64,000 nucleotides of DNA from Candidatus Enterococcus testudinis (GCF_002140915.1 NZ_NGKU01000001.1:1681539-1745538), one strand, 5' to 3'. Positions 18,633-29,919 are shown, counted from the stretch's first letter. Notes: generated from the sequence alone by a model not told the origin. Program-made: numbers and translations.

Positions 18633-19145
18633 TTAACGGGGGAAAACAAATGTCAAATCTGAGACAGGTTTAAACTGCCAATCATAGTATTGCACTTGCC
18701 ATTCTTTCGCTGTGCTTTTAATAATGGCGAAGCTTTTGATTTGAATCGGTCCTCTTGGTTGCGAAATGCTGCCGGGATTCAAAAAAAGACGCCCGCCGAC
18801 TTTTTCGCAGGCGATTTGGTGGGTGTGTCCGAATAATGCGATCGATGCATCGGCTTGTTGTGCTTGCAAGCCAAGCGTTGTGATGCCAAACCGCACATCA
18901 ACCAAGTGACCATGAGTCATGTAGATCCGATCAGTCGTTGTTTCAACTGTACGGTGATCGGGATACTGCGCACCGTAGTCACAATTGCCACAGACGACTT
19001 GATAGGTATCCCAAAGCGGATCAGAATCTGGTAGCTCCGAATCACCGCAATGAAGAAACAAGTCGATTTGATCTTTGAAGTGTTCAAGCAGATCGACGAG
19101 AATTTGACGATCTCCATGATTGTCGCTTACAACCAAATAGTTCAT
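18633..19145 (-). CDS. YfcE/MJ0936-type metallophosphoesterase
   Basis: 170-residue calcineurin-like phosphodiesterase. Metal motifs: SDNHGD (7-12), HCGDSE, GNCD, THGH and GHTHQ, followed by NPGSISQPRG. Probably a Mn2+-dependent phosphodiesterase; physiological substrate unknown. It starts 3 bp after the rph/rdgB stop, so it is translationally linked to that gene. Confidence 0.92.
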   Translation of the reverse strand: MNYLVVSDNHGDRQILVDLLEHFKDQIDLFLHCGDSELPDSDPLWDTYQVVCGNCDYGAQYPDHRTVETTTDRIYMTHGHLVDVRFGITTLGLQAQQADASIALFGHTHQIACEKVGGRLFLNPGSISQPRGPIQIKSFAIIKSTAKEWQVQYYDWQFKPVSDLTFVFPR

Positions 19146-19148
19146 TTG

Positions 19149-20495
19149 TTATTCTCCTTCCAACCATGACTGCCATTCTTTTTGTAAGGCTTTGATTGCC
19201 AAACCCCGATGACTCATGCTATTTTTTTCGGCTTGGCTTAATTCAGCGGCCGTTTTTTCAAAACCATCTGGTACAAATAACGGATCATAACCGAAGCCAT
19301 TTTCTCCACGTGGGATTCGACCGATTTTGCCAGGCCAATCTGCTTCGACGACTAAACTGTCTTTATCCGGTGCAGCGAAGACCAGCGTACAATGAAACTG
19401 TGCTGTGCGTTGCTCATCTGGGGTATCTGTCAATTCATACAACAATTTGGCATTGTTTGCTGCATCACTTTTTTGTTCGCCTGCATAACGTGCGGAATAG
19501 ACCCCTGGTCTGCCCCCTAGCGCATCTACTTTCAGCCCGGAATCATCTGCTAAGACGGGACGCCCCAATAATTTGGCGATCGTTTCTGCTTTTAAGCGGG
19601 CATTTTCTTCAAAAGTCTTGCCTGTTTCTTCAACATCAGGTAAATCGGGATAGTCCTTCAATGTTTTCACATCATAGCCAGCCGCGCCGAAAACCGCTTT
19701 AAACTCTTTGGCTTTGCCTGGATTGCCTGTCGCGATGACGATGGCTTTTTCTGGAATGTCATAGAGCGGTTTCTCTGGAATAAATAAAGCCTCTTTTTGG
19801 TAGGCGATCAGCTCTTCGATAGCTGTTTTTCCATAAATCAGCATTTCATTGAGTTCTTGCCCATCGAATGTTGCTTCTTCCCCTGTCCCTTGCAATTCAA
19901 CGAACCGGCCAGATTCAGTCATGACCAAGTTCATATCGACTGCAGCAGACGAATCTTCTATATAATCCAAGTCTGTGACACAGGTACCATCCGGCAAGAT
20001 ACCGACACTGATGGCTGCCAAATGTTCTTTGATTGGATCAGCGGTCAATTTCTTTTCTTGCAATAATGTATCGACTGCTAAACGCAACGCAACGAATGCG
20101 CCAGTGATACTAGCGGTTCTCGTTCCGCCATCCGCTTGCACCACATCACAATCGACGACAATGCTATGCTCTCCCAATTCTTCTAAATCTACGACTGCTC
20201 GTAACGAGCGGGCAATCAAGCGCTGGATCTCCATCGTGCGGCCACTTAATTTCCCTTTGGCACTTTCTCGACGATTTCGGGTATTGGTGGCGCGAGGCAG
20301 CATACTATACTCTGCTGTGACCCACCCTTTCCCTGTGTCCCGTAAAAACGGCGGCACACGGTCCTCAACTGTTGCGGAGCAAATCACAGTCGTATCTCCA
20401 AACGAGATCACCACGGAACCTTCTGGGTGTTTGTAGACATTTGTTTGAATCTTTACGGGGCGAATCGCTGTTTGACTTCTGCCATCATGACGCAT
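19149..20495 (-). CDS. rph-rdgB: Fusion of RNase PH and RdgB/HAM1 NTP pyrophosphatase
   Basis: 448 residues. The N-terminal half (1 to about 242) is RNase PH ([44 protein letters not shown]), a phosphorolytic 3'-exonuclease for tRNA trimming. The C-terminal half (about 251-448) is an ITPase/XTPase that removes non-canonical purine NTPs ([39 protein letters not shown]). The two are separate adjacent genes in Bacillus but fused in enterococci and some relatives. The start abuts the murI stop without a gap. Confidence 0.95.
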   Translation of the reverse strand: MRHDGRSQTAIRPVKIQTNVYKHPEGSVVISFGDTTVICSATVEDRVPPFLRDTGKGWVTAEYSMLPRATNTRNRRESAKGKLSGRTMEIQRLIARSLRAVVDLEELGEHSIVVDCDVVQADGGTRTASITGAFVALRLAVDTLLQEKKLTADPIKEHLAAISVGILPDGTCVTDLDYIEDSSAAVDMNLVMTESGRFVELQGTGEEATFDGQELNEMLIYGKTAIEELIAYQKEALFIPEKPLYDIPEKAIVIATGNPGKAKEFKAVFGAAGYDVKTLKDYPDLPDVEETGKTFEENARLKAETIAKLLGRPVLADDSGLKVDALGGRPGVYSARYAGEQKSDAANNAKLLYELTDTPDEQRTAQFHCTLVFAAPDKDSLVVEADWPGKIGRIPRGENGFGYDPLFVPDGFEKTAAELSQAEKNSMSHRGLAIKALQKEWQSWLEGE

Positions 20496-21311
20496 TTATT
20501 TTCCTCCTAAATCGATATGGTTCGATGAGATGTTCGGTAGATCTAACCAGTCGTTGGCAATTTCATCGAATATTTTCGGCGAACCTGTCGTATAAAATTC
20601 ATGTGTTGGGATTACGTCTTGGTCTGATTGCTGCGCTATGTCGAAATAATCCAGTAATGTACTGACCTCACCAACTGTTTCAGCACCGGAATCAATCAAA
20701 CGAATCGTGCTGCCCAACTCATTTTGGATCATATGTTTCAGCAGTGGATAATGGGTACAGCCTAAAATGACGGTATCCAATTTTTTATTCTTCAACGGAC
20801 GCAATGTTTCGGATACGATTTTTTTGGCCACTGAACTGTGGTATTGATTGCTTTCAACGATAGGGACAAATTTCGGACAAGCCAAGCTGATGACTGTCGT
20901 TTGGGGTGATTTGGCTTTCAACGCTCGTTCATAGGAATGGCTTTTGATCGTTCCTGCGGTGCCGATCACGCCAATGCGATGGTTGCTGGTTGCTTTCACA
21001 GCAGCCCGGCTGCCGGGAAGAATCACGCCGATCACTGGGATCGATAACGCGGCTTTGATCTCATCAAGGGCAACGGCTGTTGCCGTATTGCAAGCGATCA
21101 CGAGCATTTTGATATTTTTTTCAAGTAAAAATCTGGTCATCTGCCATGTATAATCAATGACTTGTTCAGCTGGACGCGGCCCATAGGGACAGCGGGCAGT
21201 ATCGCCTAAATAAAGGATGGATTCATTGGGTAATTGCTTAATGGCTTCTTTGACTACCGTCAGACCGCCAACCCCTGAATCGATAAATCCTATTGGTTGT
21301 GTATGTGTCAT
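20496..21311 (-). CDS. murI: Glutamate racemase
   Basis: 271 residues using ATG 21311, which has AAAGGA at 8 bp; two in-frame ATGs just upstream are less well placed. Makes D-glutamate for peptidoglycan. FIDSGVGG near residue 9, the two catalytic cysteines in ACNTATA (about 75) and GCTHYP (about 187), and substrate residues in [11 protein letters not shown]. Head of the murI - rph/rdgB - yfcE-like - cbpB operon. Confidence 0.95.
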   Translation of the reverse strand: MTHTQPIGFIDSGVGGLTVVKEAIKQLPNESILYLGDTARCPYGPRPAEQVIDYTWQMTRFLLEKNIKMLVIACNTATAVALDEIKAALSIPVIGVILPGSRAAVKATSNHRIGVIGTAGTIKSHSYERALKAKSPQTTVISLACPKFVPIVESNQYHSSVAKKIVSETLRPLKNKKLDTVILGCTHYPLLKHMIQNELGSTIRLIDSGAETVGEVSTLLDYFDIAQQSDQDVIPTHEFYTTGSPKIFDEIANDWLDLPNISSNHIDLGGK

Positions 21312-21430
21312 TGCTGTCATCCTTTGCATAAAAGAAAGTCTGAGGTATGAAATGATACCTATCTTCCATTTTGGACTTTTTCAAGATAGATTTCAAGTCT
21401 TTTTGACCCTGCAACGTTCCTGTGGAAATA

Positions 21431-21476
21431 AAAACAGTTCAAAGCCTCCCATGAATGGATGACCTTGAACTGTTTT
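21431..21476 (-). terminator. Terminator after amino-acid ABC operon
   Basis: AAAACAGTTCAA (left) pairs with TTGAACTGTTTT (right); TTTTT follows on the minus strand, and a T-rich stretch follows on the plus strand as well. Confidence 0.8.
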
Positions 21477-21506
21477 CTTCTTTTTAAGATGATCGATTTA
21501 TGATGA

Positions 21507-22163
21507 TCAATAATCATACTGTCTTTTCTCAAAGAAACGAGAAAGCAGCGACAATGCATAACAAACCAAGAAATATAAGACTGTCATCGCCAAGAACATC
21601 GGCAACACATAATTGGTGTTTTGTCCGTAAATGATACGGGCATGATGGGTCAACTCAGGCAATGAGATGATCACCGCCAAAGACGTATCTTTGATCAATG
21701 AAATCAGCTGACTAACGATTGCCGGAAGCATCGCTTTAAATGCTTGCGGCACCACAATACTCCGCAAAACTTCGGGATAAGTCAACCCTGTCGACAGACC
21801 GGCTTCCATTTGGCCTTTGGGCACTGAATTCAAACCAGCTCGGAAGATTTCTGATAACATCGCTGATTCAAAAATCGTCAGTGCGACAACCGCTGACCAA
21901 AAAATATTAAAGCGAATGCCAATTTGCGGCAACGCAAAGTAAGTAAAGAAGATAATCAATAACAACGGTAAATTACGAATCACATCGATCACGATACCTA
22001 GGACTTTGGAAAGAACAGGAATCTTGCTAAAGCGAATGATTCCTGCAATCCCACCAATCAAGAAGCTAAATAGGATCGATAGAATCGACACTTCGACCGT
22101 GACCCGCAAGCCGTCGAACAAGAAGCGGATATTTATTGCAGAAAATGCTTCAAAAAATGTCAT
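21507..22163 (-). CDS. Polar amino-acid ABC transporter permease
   Basis: 218 residues, HisMQ-type permease with about five membrane segments and the EAA loop (EMFRAGLNSVPKGQMEAGLSTG-like region, here starting LSEIFRAGL) that docks the ATPase. Second permease of the operon, 17 bp after the first. Together with it forms the heterodimeric channel for a glutamine/glutamate/aspartate-class substrate. Confidence 0.93.
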   Translation of the reverse strand: MTFFEAFSAINIRFLFDGLRVTVEVSILSILFSFLIGGIAGIIRFSKIPVLSKVLGIVIDVIRNLPLLLIIFFTYFALPQIGIRFNIFWSAVVALTIFESAMLSEIFRAGLNSVPKGQMEAGLSTGLTYPEVLRSIVVPQAFKAMLPAIVSQLISLIKDTSLAVIISLPELTHHARIIYGQNTNYVLPMFLAMTVLYFLVCYALSLLSRFFEKRQYDY

Positions 22164-22180
22164 ACATCACACACTCCTTT

Positions 22181-22828
22181 CTATGAGCGGATCGCCCAGC
22201 GGCGTTCAAGATAGACCATCAAATAAGACAATGGCAAAGTAATGACCAAGTAAAATAGCCCAACAATGATATACGTATCAAATGTATTGAACGTTTCGCT
22301 GGCTATCAGATCGCCTTGATACATAATATCTAATCCCGCGACCATCGCTAAAATCGATGAATTTTTTACCAGATTGATAAATTGATTCCCTAAAGGCGGT
22401 ACGACGATTTTAAATGCTTGCGGCAAAATGATATAGCGCATCGCTTGACTATAGGTGAATCCTGAAGACAAGGATGCTTCCATTTGCCCTTTAGGTACTG
22501 TTTGAATCCCTGACCGAATCGTTTCTGCAATAAATGCAGACGTATAGATCGTCAGACCGATCGTCCCTGCTTGAAAGCCGTCAAAGGTTACCCAATACAT
22601 AGGTACAACGACATAAAAGAACATCACAATGATCAATAATGGGATATTTCTAAAAAACTCCACGTACGCTTTTGCAAGACCCTTGATCAAAGGATTGTCT
22701 GATAGTTGGAAAATAGCCATCAACGTACCGATCACCAAACTAAAGAACAAGGCGATCAAACTGGCCATCACTGTATATTTAAAACCTTCAATAAACTGAG
22801 GGGTATATGTTTGAAACAACGTTAGCAT
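22181..22828 (-). CDS. Polar amino-acid ABC transporter permease
   Basis: 215 residues, paralogue of the following permease: about five membrane segments, RNIPLLI motif and an EAA loop (ETIRSGIQTVPKGQMEAS region). Starts 11 bp after the binding-protein gene. The family exports nothing; it imports polar amino acids with GlnQ-like ATPases. Confidence 0.93.
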   Translation of the reverse strand: MLTLFQTYTPQFIEGFKYTVMASLIALFFSLVIGTLMAIFQLSDNPLIKGLAKAYVEFFRNIPLLIIVMFFYVVVPMYWVTFDGFQAGTIGLTIYTSAFIAETIRSGIQTVPKGQMEASLSSGFTYSQAMRYIILPQAFKIVVPPLGNQFINLVKNSSILAMVAGLDIMYQGDLIASETFNTFDTYIIVGLFYLVITLPLSYLMVYLERRWAIRS

Positions 22829-22839
22829 CGCTTTCCCTC

Positions 22840-23649
22840 CTATTCTACTTTTCCTGATGCATCATCAGGGAACCATTTGTTATAAATATCATCATAGGTG
22901 CCATCGCGATGCATTTCTTGCAATGCATCATTGACAGCATCGCGGAAATCGTCTTGCCCTTTGTTGATGGCAATCCCATATGGCTCCTCAGTAAAGGTTC
23001 CCCCCACCAAATGATAATTTGGATTTTCACTGGCCATTCCTAATAAAATGGCGTTATCTGTGGTCATCGCATCGCCTTGACCAGACTGTAAAGCTGTAAA
23101 AGCCTCGGCATAGTTTTCCAATTCTAAGATATTTGCATCAGGGGCAGCTTCACGAATATTGACAGCAGACGTGGACCCTTTGACCACCAGCACTGTTGTG
23201 TCAGCACTCAGGTCTTCTACCCCTTGAATTGGACTATCGTTGGCAACCAATAAAGATTGACCTGCATCGAAATACACATCGGAAAAATCTACTTGTTTTT
23301 TGCGCTCTTCTGTAATAGTCATCGTCGCAATGATCGCGTCGATATTGCCGTTTTTCAGCAACGGAATCCGTGTTTTGGACGTCACTTCAACAAATATCGC
23401 GTTGCCATCTCTGCCCAATATTTTTTCGGTGATGGCGCGGGCGATATCAATATCAAAGCCCCGCACTTCACCAGTGGCAATATCCATCAACCCAAACAAA
23501 CGGGTATCATTTTTTACGCCCCAGACAATTTGATTGGTGTCTTGACTGTTGGTTAAAATATCTTTGTCGGCAGCACTTTGCCCCGCACATGCAGAAAGCG
23601 TGATGAGACTTAAGGCAAGCACGAGCAAAGAAATCACTTTCTTTCTCAT
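22840..23649 (-). CDS. Amino-acid ABC transporter substrate-binding lipoprotein
   Basis: 269 residues. Lipobox LSAC with acylated Cys21, then a SBP_bac_3 fold: GLMDIATGEVRGFDIDIARAI, SKTRIPLLKNGNIDAIIATMTIT, FSDVYFDAG, VVKGSTSA, PYGIAINKG. The conserved ligand residues suit glutamate/glutamine/aspartate-type amino acids; the exact one cannot be read. Order ATPase - binding protein - two permeases. Confidence 0.93.
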   Translation of the reverse strand: MRKKVISLLVLALSLITLSACAGQSAADKDILTNSQDTNQIVWGVKNDTRLFGLMDIATGEVRGFDIDIARAITEKILGRDGNAIFVEVTSKTRIPLLKNGNIDAIIATMTITEERKKQVDFSDVYFDAGQSLLVANDSPIQGVEDLSADTTVLVVKGSTSAVNIREAAPDANILELENYAEAFTALQSGQGDAMTTDNAILLGMASENPNYHLVGGTFTEEPYGIAINKGQDDFRDAVNDALQEMHRDGTYDDIYNKWFPDDASGKVE

Positions 23650-23666
23650 TCTAGTTCCTCCTCATC

Positions 23667-24404
23667 TTAGTGGTTGGTGACTTTGCTTAGAAATTGTTGG
23701 GCCCGAATATCTCGCGGCGCATCAAAGAAACCATCAACATCGCGGCGATCTTCTAAGACTTGTCCTTCAGCCATGAACACGATCCGATCCGCTACTTCTC
23801 TGGCAAAGCTCATTTCATGAGTCACCACGATCATCGACATGCCTTCACTGGCAATTTTTTTCATGACATCTAACACATCGCCGATCATCTCTGGGTCAAG
23901 GGCAGATGTTGGCTCATCAAAAAGCAGCATCTCAGGTGTCATTGCTAAACCTCGTGCGATTGCGACCCGCTGTTGTTGTCCACCTGATAACATAGATGGA
24001 TAAGAATCTTTCTTATCTAACATCCCTACACGGTCCAACAATTTTTCTGCTAGATTGATTGCTTCTTGCTCATTCTTTTTTAATACTTTGATCGGTGCCA
24101 ACGTAATGTTTTCTAACACCGTTTTATTTGGATAGAGATTAAAATGTTGGAAAACCATACCAATGTTTTTTCTAACCTCAGTCAATTTGACATCTTTATC
24201 GAATAAGTTCTTATTATTGATCAGTAATTGTCCACCCGAAATCGTTTCTAATCCATTGATTGTACGGAGCATTGTACTTTTACCAGAACCAGAAGGTCCG
24301 ATAACTACAACGACTTCTCCTTTTTCAAATTCAAGGTTAATGTTCTTTAATGCATGAAATTTGCCATAATACTTTTCTACATTTTTAAATTCGATCATTG
24401 CCAT
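23667..24404 (-). CDS. Amino-acid ABC transporter ATP-binding protein (GlnQ type)
   Basis: 245 residues. Walker A GPSGSGKST (36-44), Q-loop FQHFNLYPN, signature LSGGQQQRV (about 138-146), Walker B LLFDEPTSALDPE and the H-loop VTHEM. First gene of the importer operon, with AGGAGTG before ATG 24404 and a clear promoter. Confidence 0.95.
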   Translation of the reverse strand: MAMIEFKNVEKYYGKFHALKNINLEFEKGEVVVVIGPSGSGKSTMLRTINGLETISGGQLLINNKNLFDKDVKLTEVRKNIGMVFQHFNLYPNKTVLENITLAPIKVLKKNEQEAINLAEKLLDRVGMLDKKDSYPSMLSGGQQQRVAIARGLAMTPEMLLFDEPTSALDPEMIGDVLDVMKKIASEGMSMIVVTHEMSFAREVADRIVFMAEGQVLEDRRDVDGFFDAPRDIRAQQFLSKVTNH

Positions 24405-24463
24405 TGCTTCACACTCCTAGTTTATTTTAAAATTACATGAGTAATTGGTAAGATTTGATTCAT

Positions 24464-24493
24464 ATTATAGCCTAAACTTTTTTGTTTTGTAAA
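24464..24493 (-). promoter_or_regulatory. Promoter of amino-acid ABC operon
   Basis: TTTACA (24493-24488), 18 bp, TATAAT (24469-24464) on the minus strand, 60 bp before the ATPase start. Confidence 0.65.
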
Positions 24494-24672
24494 GGTGCTT
24501 TTCGTTTATCCTTCCTTTAATGATGAAACCACTCTAGTTATTTTACTGATATGTCAGGTTTTTGTCCATGAAAATTTTTATGAAAAAAATTTTGACTTGT
24601 TTGGGAACGAGTTGTTTCTTACGCCAAAAAAAGGTAAGATAAACCATATAGAATGGTAAAGGTGGATGAAAC

Positions 24673-25680
24673 GTGAATACAATTTTAACAGGCGATCGCC
24701 CGACCGGAAAATTACATCTTGGTCATTATGTGGGCTCACTAAAAAAACGGGTCGAAATGCAAGCTGATCCGGATAATCAACTCTTTGTCATGGTGGCAGA
24801 TATGCAGGCCTTAACAGACAATGCCAAAACACCGGAAAAAGTCTCCGCAAATATATTAGAAGTTGCTTTAGACTACTTGGCGGTAGGTATCGATCCTGCA
24901 AAGACTACTTTATTTATCCAGTCGCAAATTCCGCAACTTTCTGAGTTGACCATGTACTATCTTAATCTAGTCAGTGTTGCTCGGGTGCGACGCAACCCAA
25001 CGGTCAAAGCGGAAATCGAACAAAAGAAATTTGGTGAAGGTGTACCATCTGGCTTCTTTATTTATCCAGTTTCTCAAGCAGCAGATATCACGGCCTTCAA
25101 AGCCAACCTAGTCCCTGTCGGCGAAGACCAAAAGCCGATGTTGGAGCAAGCTCAAGAAATCGTCCATAGCTTTAATACTACCTATCAAGAAGTATTGGTT
25201 GAACCCAAAGCGGTCTTACCGCCCAAAGGAATGGGGCGTCTTGCAGGGATCGATGGCAATGGAAAAATGAGCAAATCATTGAACAACGGCATTTACTTGG
25301 CTGATTCAGCCGATGTATTGCAAAAGAAAGTCATGAGTATGTATACAGATCCAAACCATATTCATGTCAATGATCCTGGCCAAGTAGAAGGCAACATGGT
25401 CTTCACTTACCTTGATGTCTTCGGTACGGACAAAGAAAAAATTGCCGAATTGAAGGACCATTATCGTCAAGGCGGTTTGGGTGACGTTAAAATCAAACGC
25501 TATTTGATCGATGTCCTTGAAGCTGAATTTGCACCGATTCGCGCCCGTCGCGAAACCTTCGCCAAGGATCCTGCCGAAGTCATGAATTTACTGAAACTTG
25601 GCAGTCAGCAAGCCGAAAAAGTTGCAGCACAAACCCTCTCTGAAGTCAAAAAAGCGATGGGCATCAACTATTTCGCCTAA
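24673..25680 (+). CDS. trpS: Tryptophanyl-tRNA synthetase
   Basis: 335-residue class I synthetase charging tRNA-Trp. HLGH at 15-18 and GKMSKS near 196-201 are the signature sequences. GTG start at 24673 is supported by AAAGGTGG. No T-box leader is seen upstream; a TTGTTT-N17-TAAGAT promoter lies just before the gene. Confidence 0.96.
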   Translation: MNTILTGDRPTGKLHLGHYVGSLKKRVEMQADPDNQLFVMVADMQALTDNAKTPEKVSANILEVALDYLAVGIDPAKTTLFIQSQIPQLSELTMYYLNLVSVARVRRNPTVKAEIEQKKFGEGVPSGFFIYPVSQAADITAFKANLVPVGEDQKPMLEQAQEIVHSFNTTYQEVLVEPKAVLPPKGMGRLAGIDGNGKMSKSLNNGIYLADSADVLQKKVMSMYTDPNHIHVNDPGQVEGNMVFTYLDVFGTDKEKIAELKDHYRQGGLGDVKIKRYLIDVLEAEFAPIRARRETFAKDPAEVMNLLKLGSQQAEKVAAQTLSEVKKAMGINYFA

Positions 25681-25705
25681 TCGCCATAATCGTAAAGAAA
25701 ACAGC

Positions 25706-25747
25706 AAAAAAATCACAGAACGGTCAGTGCCGTGTGTGATTTTTTTG
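25706..25747. terminator. Terminator between trpS and pheT
   Basis: AAAAAATCACA...ACGG / CCGT..TGTGATTTTTT hairpin with T run; converging genes share it. Confidence 0.88.
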
Positions 25748-25763
25748 TTTACGAAAATCTATT

Positions 25764-28181
25764 TTAACGTACTTCTGCTTGTAATGTTTCTTCTAGATTC
25801 TTGGTGATTTTGGTCATCGATTGATTGATTTCCTCTTCCGTCAATGTCGCTTCTGGATTGACAAAGGTCAAACTATAGGCCAAAGATTTTTTGCCTGCTT
25901 CAATATTTTTGCCTTGATAGACATCGAATAGGCGTACATCTTGCAAGAACCGTCCGGCTGCCGCACGAATTGCAGCAACCACTGATTGGTTGTCCACTTG
26001 CTCACTGAGTAATAATGCAATATCGCGATTGACAGCAGGATATTTTGAAACAGTTTGATAGACCGTTTGTTCAGAGGTCTCTTTCAAGAGTTGATCTAAG
26101 TCTAACTCTGCTGCATAGGTTTCAGTGACCTCATAACCTTTCGCAGTTGTGGGGTGGATTTGGCCAACAAAGCCAATGACTTCTTCATCCAATAAGATCA
26201 ACGCTGTCCGTCCTGGATGCATCTCTTTCAATGAATCCGTTGGAATATAGGTGATACGTGTCCTCAAACCTAATTGTGCGAATAGGTTTTCTAACATCCC
26301 TTTCACATGATAGAAATCTACTTTTTGGGCTTCTGATTGCCAGTCTTTGTTGTGGACATTGCCAGTTACAGCGATGCTCAAATGATTGACTTCTGTCGGC
26401 AATTCTTTTTTGCTGTCCCCAGTTTGTTTAAAGACACGGCCAATCTCATATAGTGCCACGTTGCTGTTTTTACGGGCCAAATTGTAGGCGAGATCATCTA
26501 ATAAACCTGCGATCAGATTCAAGCGCAAAACTGCACGATCTTCTGTCATTGGCCAGTCTAATCGAGTAACGTGGCTGTCTGTGAAGGTAAACTGCTGCGC
26601 TTTTTCTTCAGTGGTCAACGCATAGCTGATTGCTTCACTGACCCCGCTTCCTTCAAGAATCGTTCGAATCGAACGGGTCAACAGTTGCTCACGTGTCAAA
26701 CGTCCTGCGACTGTTTCACCGGAAGGCAATGTGGAAGGCAAGCGATCGTATCCATAGATCCGCGCCACTTCTTCAATGATGTCTGCTTCGATACTGATAT
26801 CCCAGCGGCGAGGCGGTACAGAAACCTGATAGGTCTCTCCACTTATGGTTGTATCAAAACCTAAAGCTGCAAAAATTTCTTCGACTTCAGCTGCATCGAT
26901 GGTTGTACCTAAATAACGATTGATGCGTTCTAATGTGATAGATACTGTCACAGGTTCGATTGTCACTTTTGAACCTTCAACGGCATCTTTCAACACTTCG
27001 CCACCTGCTAATTCAGCAATCATCGCAGCGGCCGCATCACATGCAGCAGCAACTGTTGCTTGGTTGATGCCCTTTTCAAACCGTGCAGAAGATTCACTGC
27101 GCAAGTTGAATTTCTTAGATGTCAAACGAATCGCCAATGGATCAAATAAAGCTGCTTCTAACGCCACAGTCGTAGTAGTTCCGGTGATTTCAGCGTCTAA
27201 TCCGCCCATAACACCTGCTAACGCAACTGGCACTTGGCCATTTGTGATCACAATATCATCGTTGGATACTGTGCGAGATTCGCCGTCAAGGGTCACCAAT
27301 GTTTCTGCATCTTTCCCACGTCGCACCAAAATTTCTTGGCTGTTCAACTTTTGGTAATCAAAAGCATGCAATGGTTGACCAAACAGCAACAGGATATAGT
27401 TGGTCACATCCACCACATTGTTGATAGGTCGGATGCCTTCATTCATCAAGCGGTTTTGCAACCATTGCGGACTTGGCGCGATCGTCACATGTTCAATGAT
27501 TCGAATTTGATAAGCAGGCGTGTCTGCTTCGTCTGTCACAGTGACTTTGATTTTAGACGATGCAGCTGTATCTGCTTCCTTTAGATCAAATGCAGGAAAA
27601 TGCGGTGTTTGACGATAGATTGCCCCCACTTCATAGGCGACACCCCGCATACTCAATGCATCGGCACGATTAGGTGTAATCGATAATTCAATCAAATGAT
27701 CGTCCATATCTAAATATGGAAATACTGGTTCTCCAGCAATGGCATCCGCTGGCAAGTAGTAAATGCCTTCTGCGTATTCTTTCGGAATCACACTGTCGCT
27801 ATAGCCCAGTTCTTGTAGTGAACAAATCATCCCATTGGATACTTGACCGCGCATTTTGCCTTTTTTGATTTTGACATTGCCAGTGATGCGTGACCCTGGC
27901 AAGGCAACGATCGCCTTGATGCCACTTTTGACATTCGGCGCACCGCAAACGATTTGAGTGACTTCATCGCCGATGTTGACTTGGCAGATCGACAAATGAT
28001 CAGAATCCGGATGCGGTTCACAAGCCACAACTTCACCAACGACGATTTTCTTTAATCCTTCTTCAGGCACGTCGATGCCTTCTACTTCAATGCCTGTCAC
28101 TGACATTTTGTCTGCCAATTCTTTTGGCGTAACAGTTGACAGGTCAAGGTATTCATTTAACCATTTATAAGATACTAACAT
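25764..28181 (-). CDS. pheT: Phenylalanyl-tRNA synthetase beta subunit
   Basis: 805 residues. N-terminal tRNA-binding domain (about 40-150, [17 protein letters not shown]), B3/B4 editing region, B5 domain, catalytic-like core and a C-terminal ferredoxin-fold anticodon-binding domain (from about 710, [14 protein letters not shown]). Forms the alpha2-beta2 enzyme with PheS, encoded 4 bp upstream in the same operon under the T-box. Confidence 0.97.
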   Translation of the reverse strand: MLVSYKWLNEYLDLSTVTPKELADKMSVTGIEVEGIDVPEEGLKKIVVGEVVACEPHPDSDHLSICQVNIGDEVTQIVCGAPNVKSGIKAIVALPGSRITGNVKIKKGKMRGQVSNGMICSLQELGYSDSVIPKEYAEGIYYLPADAIAGEPVFPYLDMDDHLIELSITPNRADALSMRGVAYEVGAIYRQTPHFPAFDLKEADTAASSKIKVTVTDEADTPAYQIRIIEHVTIAPSPQWLQNRLMNEGIRPINNVVDVTNYILLLFGQPLHAFDYQKLNSQEILVRRGKDAETLVTLDGESRTVSNDDIVITNGQVPVALAGVMGGLDAEITGTTTTVALEAALFDPLAIRLTSKKFNLRSESSARFEKGINQATVAAACDAAAAMIAELAGGEVLKDAVEGSKVTIEPVTVSITLERINRYLGTTIDAAEVEEIFAALGFDTTISGETYQVSVPPRRWDISIEADIIEEVARIYGYDRLPSTLPSGETVAGRLTREQLLTRSIRTILEGSGVSEAISYALTTEEKAQQFTFTDSHVTRLDWPMTEDRAVLRLNLIAGLLDDLAYNLARKNSNVALYEIGRVFKQTGDSKKELPTEVNHLSIAVTGNVHNKDWQSEAQKVDFYHVKGMLENLFAQLGLRTRITYIPTDSLKEMHPGRTALILLDEEVIGFVGQIHPTTAKGYEVTETYAAELDLDQLLKETSEQTVYQTVSKYPAVNRDIALLLSEQVDNQSVVAAIRAAAGRFLQDVRLFDVYQGKNIEAGKKSLAYSLTFVNPEATLTEEEINQSMTKITKNLEETLQAEVR

Positions 28182-28185
28182 TTAT

Positions 28186-29229
28186 TCATTCCCCCTTGAA
28201 CTGACTGATAAACCGAAGATCATTGGTATAAAATTGACGGATATCGTTGACACCATAACGTAACATAGCGACGCGATCTGGCCCTAAGCCAAAAGCAAAC
28301 CCAGAATAGGTCGTTGGATCGATCCCCGACATTTCTAACACGTTCGGATGCACCATCCCAGCGCCAAGAATCTCGATCCAGCCTGTGTGCTTGCAGACAT
28401 TACAGCCGGCACCGCCACATTTGAAGCAGCTGACATCCACTTCAACAGAAGGTTCAGTAAATGGGAAATAACTTGGACGCAAACGGATCTCCCGGTCTTC
28501 ACCAAACATCTTTTGCATCATCACTTCTAGTGTTCCTTTTAAATCACCCATGGTCACATTTTTGTCAATGACCAATCCTTCGATCTGGTGGAATTGATGA
28601 CTATGTGTGGCATCATCGGTATCGCGACGAAAGACTTTCCCAGGCGAAATCATCCGCAATGGGCCTTTGCTGAAGTCATGGGTTTCCATTGTCCGTGCTT
28701 GTACAGGTGATGTATGGGTCCGAATCAAGATTTCATCAGAAATATAGAAGGTATCCTGCATGTCGCGTGCAGGGTGATCTTTCGGTAGATTCATGCGCTC
28801 AAAATTGTAGTGGTCGTTTTCGACTTCAAAGCCTTCAACGACCTGATAGCCCATTCCTACGAAAATATCTTCGATTTCTTCCATGATTTGTGTCAATACG
28901 TGACGGGTACCTTGCCGCATCACTTTCCCTGGCAATGTCACATCGATTGCTTCTTCAGCCAACGCTTTCTCAAGTGCTGCTGCTTCTAAGTTGCTTTTTG
29001 CCGACTCAACAGCTTCTGTTAGACGGTCACGGATCTCATTGGCATAGCTGCCGACTTTTGGCCGTTCCTCAGCGGATAAATCCTTCATTCCCCGCAATAC
29101 TTCTGTGATTGGTCCCTTTTTACCTAAGACATCGACTCTGATCTGATTCAGGTCTTTGATTGTGGTGCTTTCATTGATCTTAAGAAGCGTTGATTCTTTC
29201 AAGGCTTCTAATTTCTCTTGTAAAGACAT
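28186..29229 (-). CDS. pheS: Phenylalanyl-tRNA synthetase alpha subunit
   Basis: 347-residue class II catalytic subunit. Coiled-coil N-terminus, motif 2 ([24 protein letters not shown]) and motif 3 ([17 protein letters not shown]), Cys-rich [16 protein letters not shown] insert. Start [10 protein letters not shown] at 29229 follows GGAGGAG; the frame runs 28 codons upstream into the leader without meaning. Confidence 0.97.
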   Translation of the reverse strand: MSLQEKLEALKESTLLKINESTTIKDLNQIRVDVLGKKGPITEVLRGMKDLSAEERPKVGSYANEIRDRLTEAVESAKSNLEAAALEKALAEEAIDVTLPGKVMRQGTRHVLTQIMEEIEDIFVGMGYQVVEGFEVENDHYNFERMNLPKDHPARDMQDTFYISDEILIRTHTSPVQARTMETHDFSKGPLRMISPGKVFRRDTDDATHSHQFHQIEGLVIDKNVTMGDLKGTLEVMMQKMFGEDREIRLRPSYFPFTEPSVEVDVSCFKCGGAGCNVCKHTGWIEILGAGMVHPNVLEMSGIDPTTYSGFAFGLGPDRVAMLRYGVNDIRQFYTNDLRFISQFKGE

Positions 29230-29304
29230 AAGTCTCCTCCTTCTAAATATGAATAGTGGCAAACGGCGGTTATTTTCTCCTCGACATATGACGGACGGGA
29301 TTTT

Positions 29305-29560
29305 TGGCAACAAAAAAAGACGTGTCCTCTAAAAGGAACGACGTCTTCGTGTTACCATCCTCATTCGCAGCAATTTGCTGCGCACTCACTTCAATTAACG
29401 ACAAGAATACTGCCGACTGACGAATCAGTAAGCTCCAGAAGTGAAATTCATTTAGTGGATACAGGATCTGCTTGCAGTCTATGGCATATCTCCCTTGACT
29501 GATCCGGCTAAATTACTAGCTTCTATCATCGCTTTTTCAACTATTCATTTAATGCTAGTT
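29305..29560 (-). promoter_or_regulatory. T-box riboswitch of pheST
   Basis: Fills the gene-free stretch 29230-29581. On the minus strand a long leader with Stem I features ends in a T-box-like GGATGGTAACACG (about 29348-29360) and an intrinsic terminator (AGACGT...ACGTCT plus T run, 29311-29345). A UUC phenylalanine codon occurs in the GAATTTCACTTC segment near 29441-29452, the expected specifier region. Uncharged tRNA-Phe should promote antitermination. The pheS ribosome site is downstream. Confidence 0.9.
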
Positions 29561-29581
29561 TACCTAAAAACTACACATAAA

Positions 29582-29902
29582 TCAACTGCATTCTGACTCA
29601 GATACCCAATTTTCTGCCCAACGCTTCACACTCATCATACTATTTTCTAATGCGACCCCTCTTGGTGTCAAGCAGTATAGATTGCTTTCTTTGCAGACAA
29701 TGTCTTCCCGCTCTAGTTCTTTCAATCGTTCCACTAATACACGATCACTTACTTGAGGGATTTTATTGGCTAAGTCAACAAATCTTTGTTTGCCATCTTC
29801 AAGAAGGACATCAATGATCAAGCCATTCCACTTTTTCCCTAAAATCGAAAATGCTTTCTCGAACTTGGGACAAAGGGCATAATCCGTTTCTGCTTTTAAC
29901 AT
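29582..29902 (-). CDS. HxlR-family transcriptional regulator
   Basis: 106-residue winged-helix protein (ALCPKFEKAFSILGKKWNGLIIDVLL start, typical HxlR). Cys11 sits at the N-terminal position used for thiol sensing in YodB/HypR-type members; a second Cys lies at residue 68 and a third near the C-terminus. This suggests response to electrophiles or quinones, though the inducer is unknown. A palindrome overlaps its own promoter, suggesting autoregulation. Confidence 0.88.
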   Translation of the reverse strand: MLKAETDYALCPKFEKAFSILGKKWNGLIIDVLLEDGKQRFVDLANKIPQVSDRVLVERLKELEREDIVCKESNLYCLTPRGVALENSMMSVKRWAENWVSESECS

Positions 29903-29919
29903 TCTCCATCACCTCTTTT

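Noticed and set aside
24540-24672. T-box leader for trpS
   Set aside because: No T-box sequence, specifier stem or terminator before trpS; an ordinary promoter lies close to the gene.
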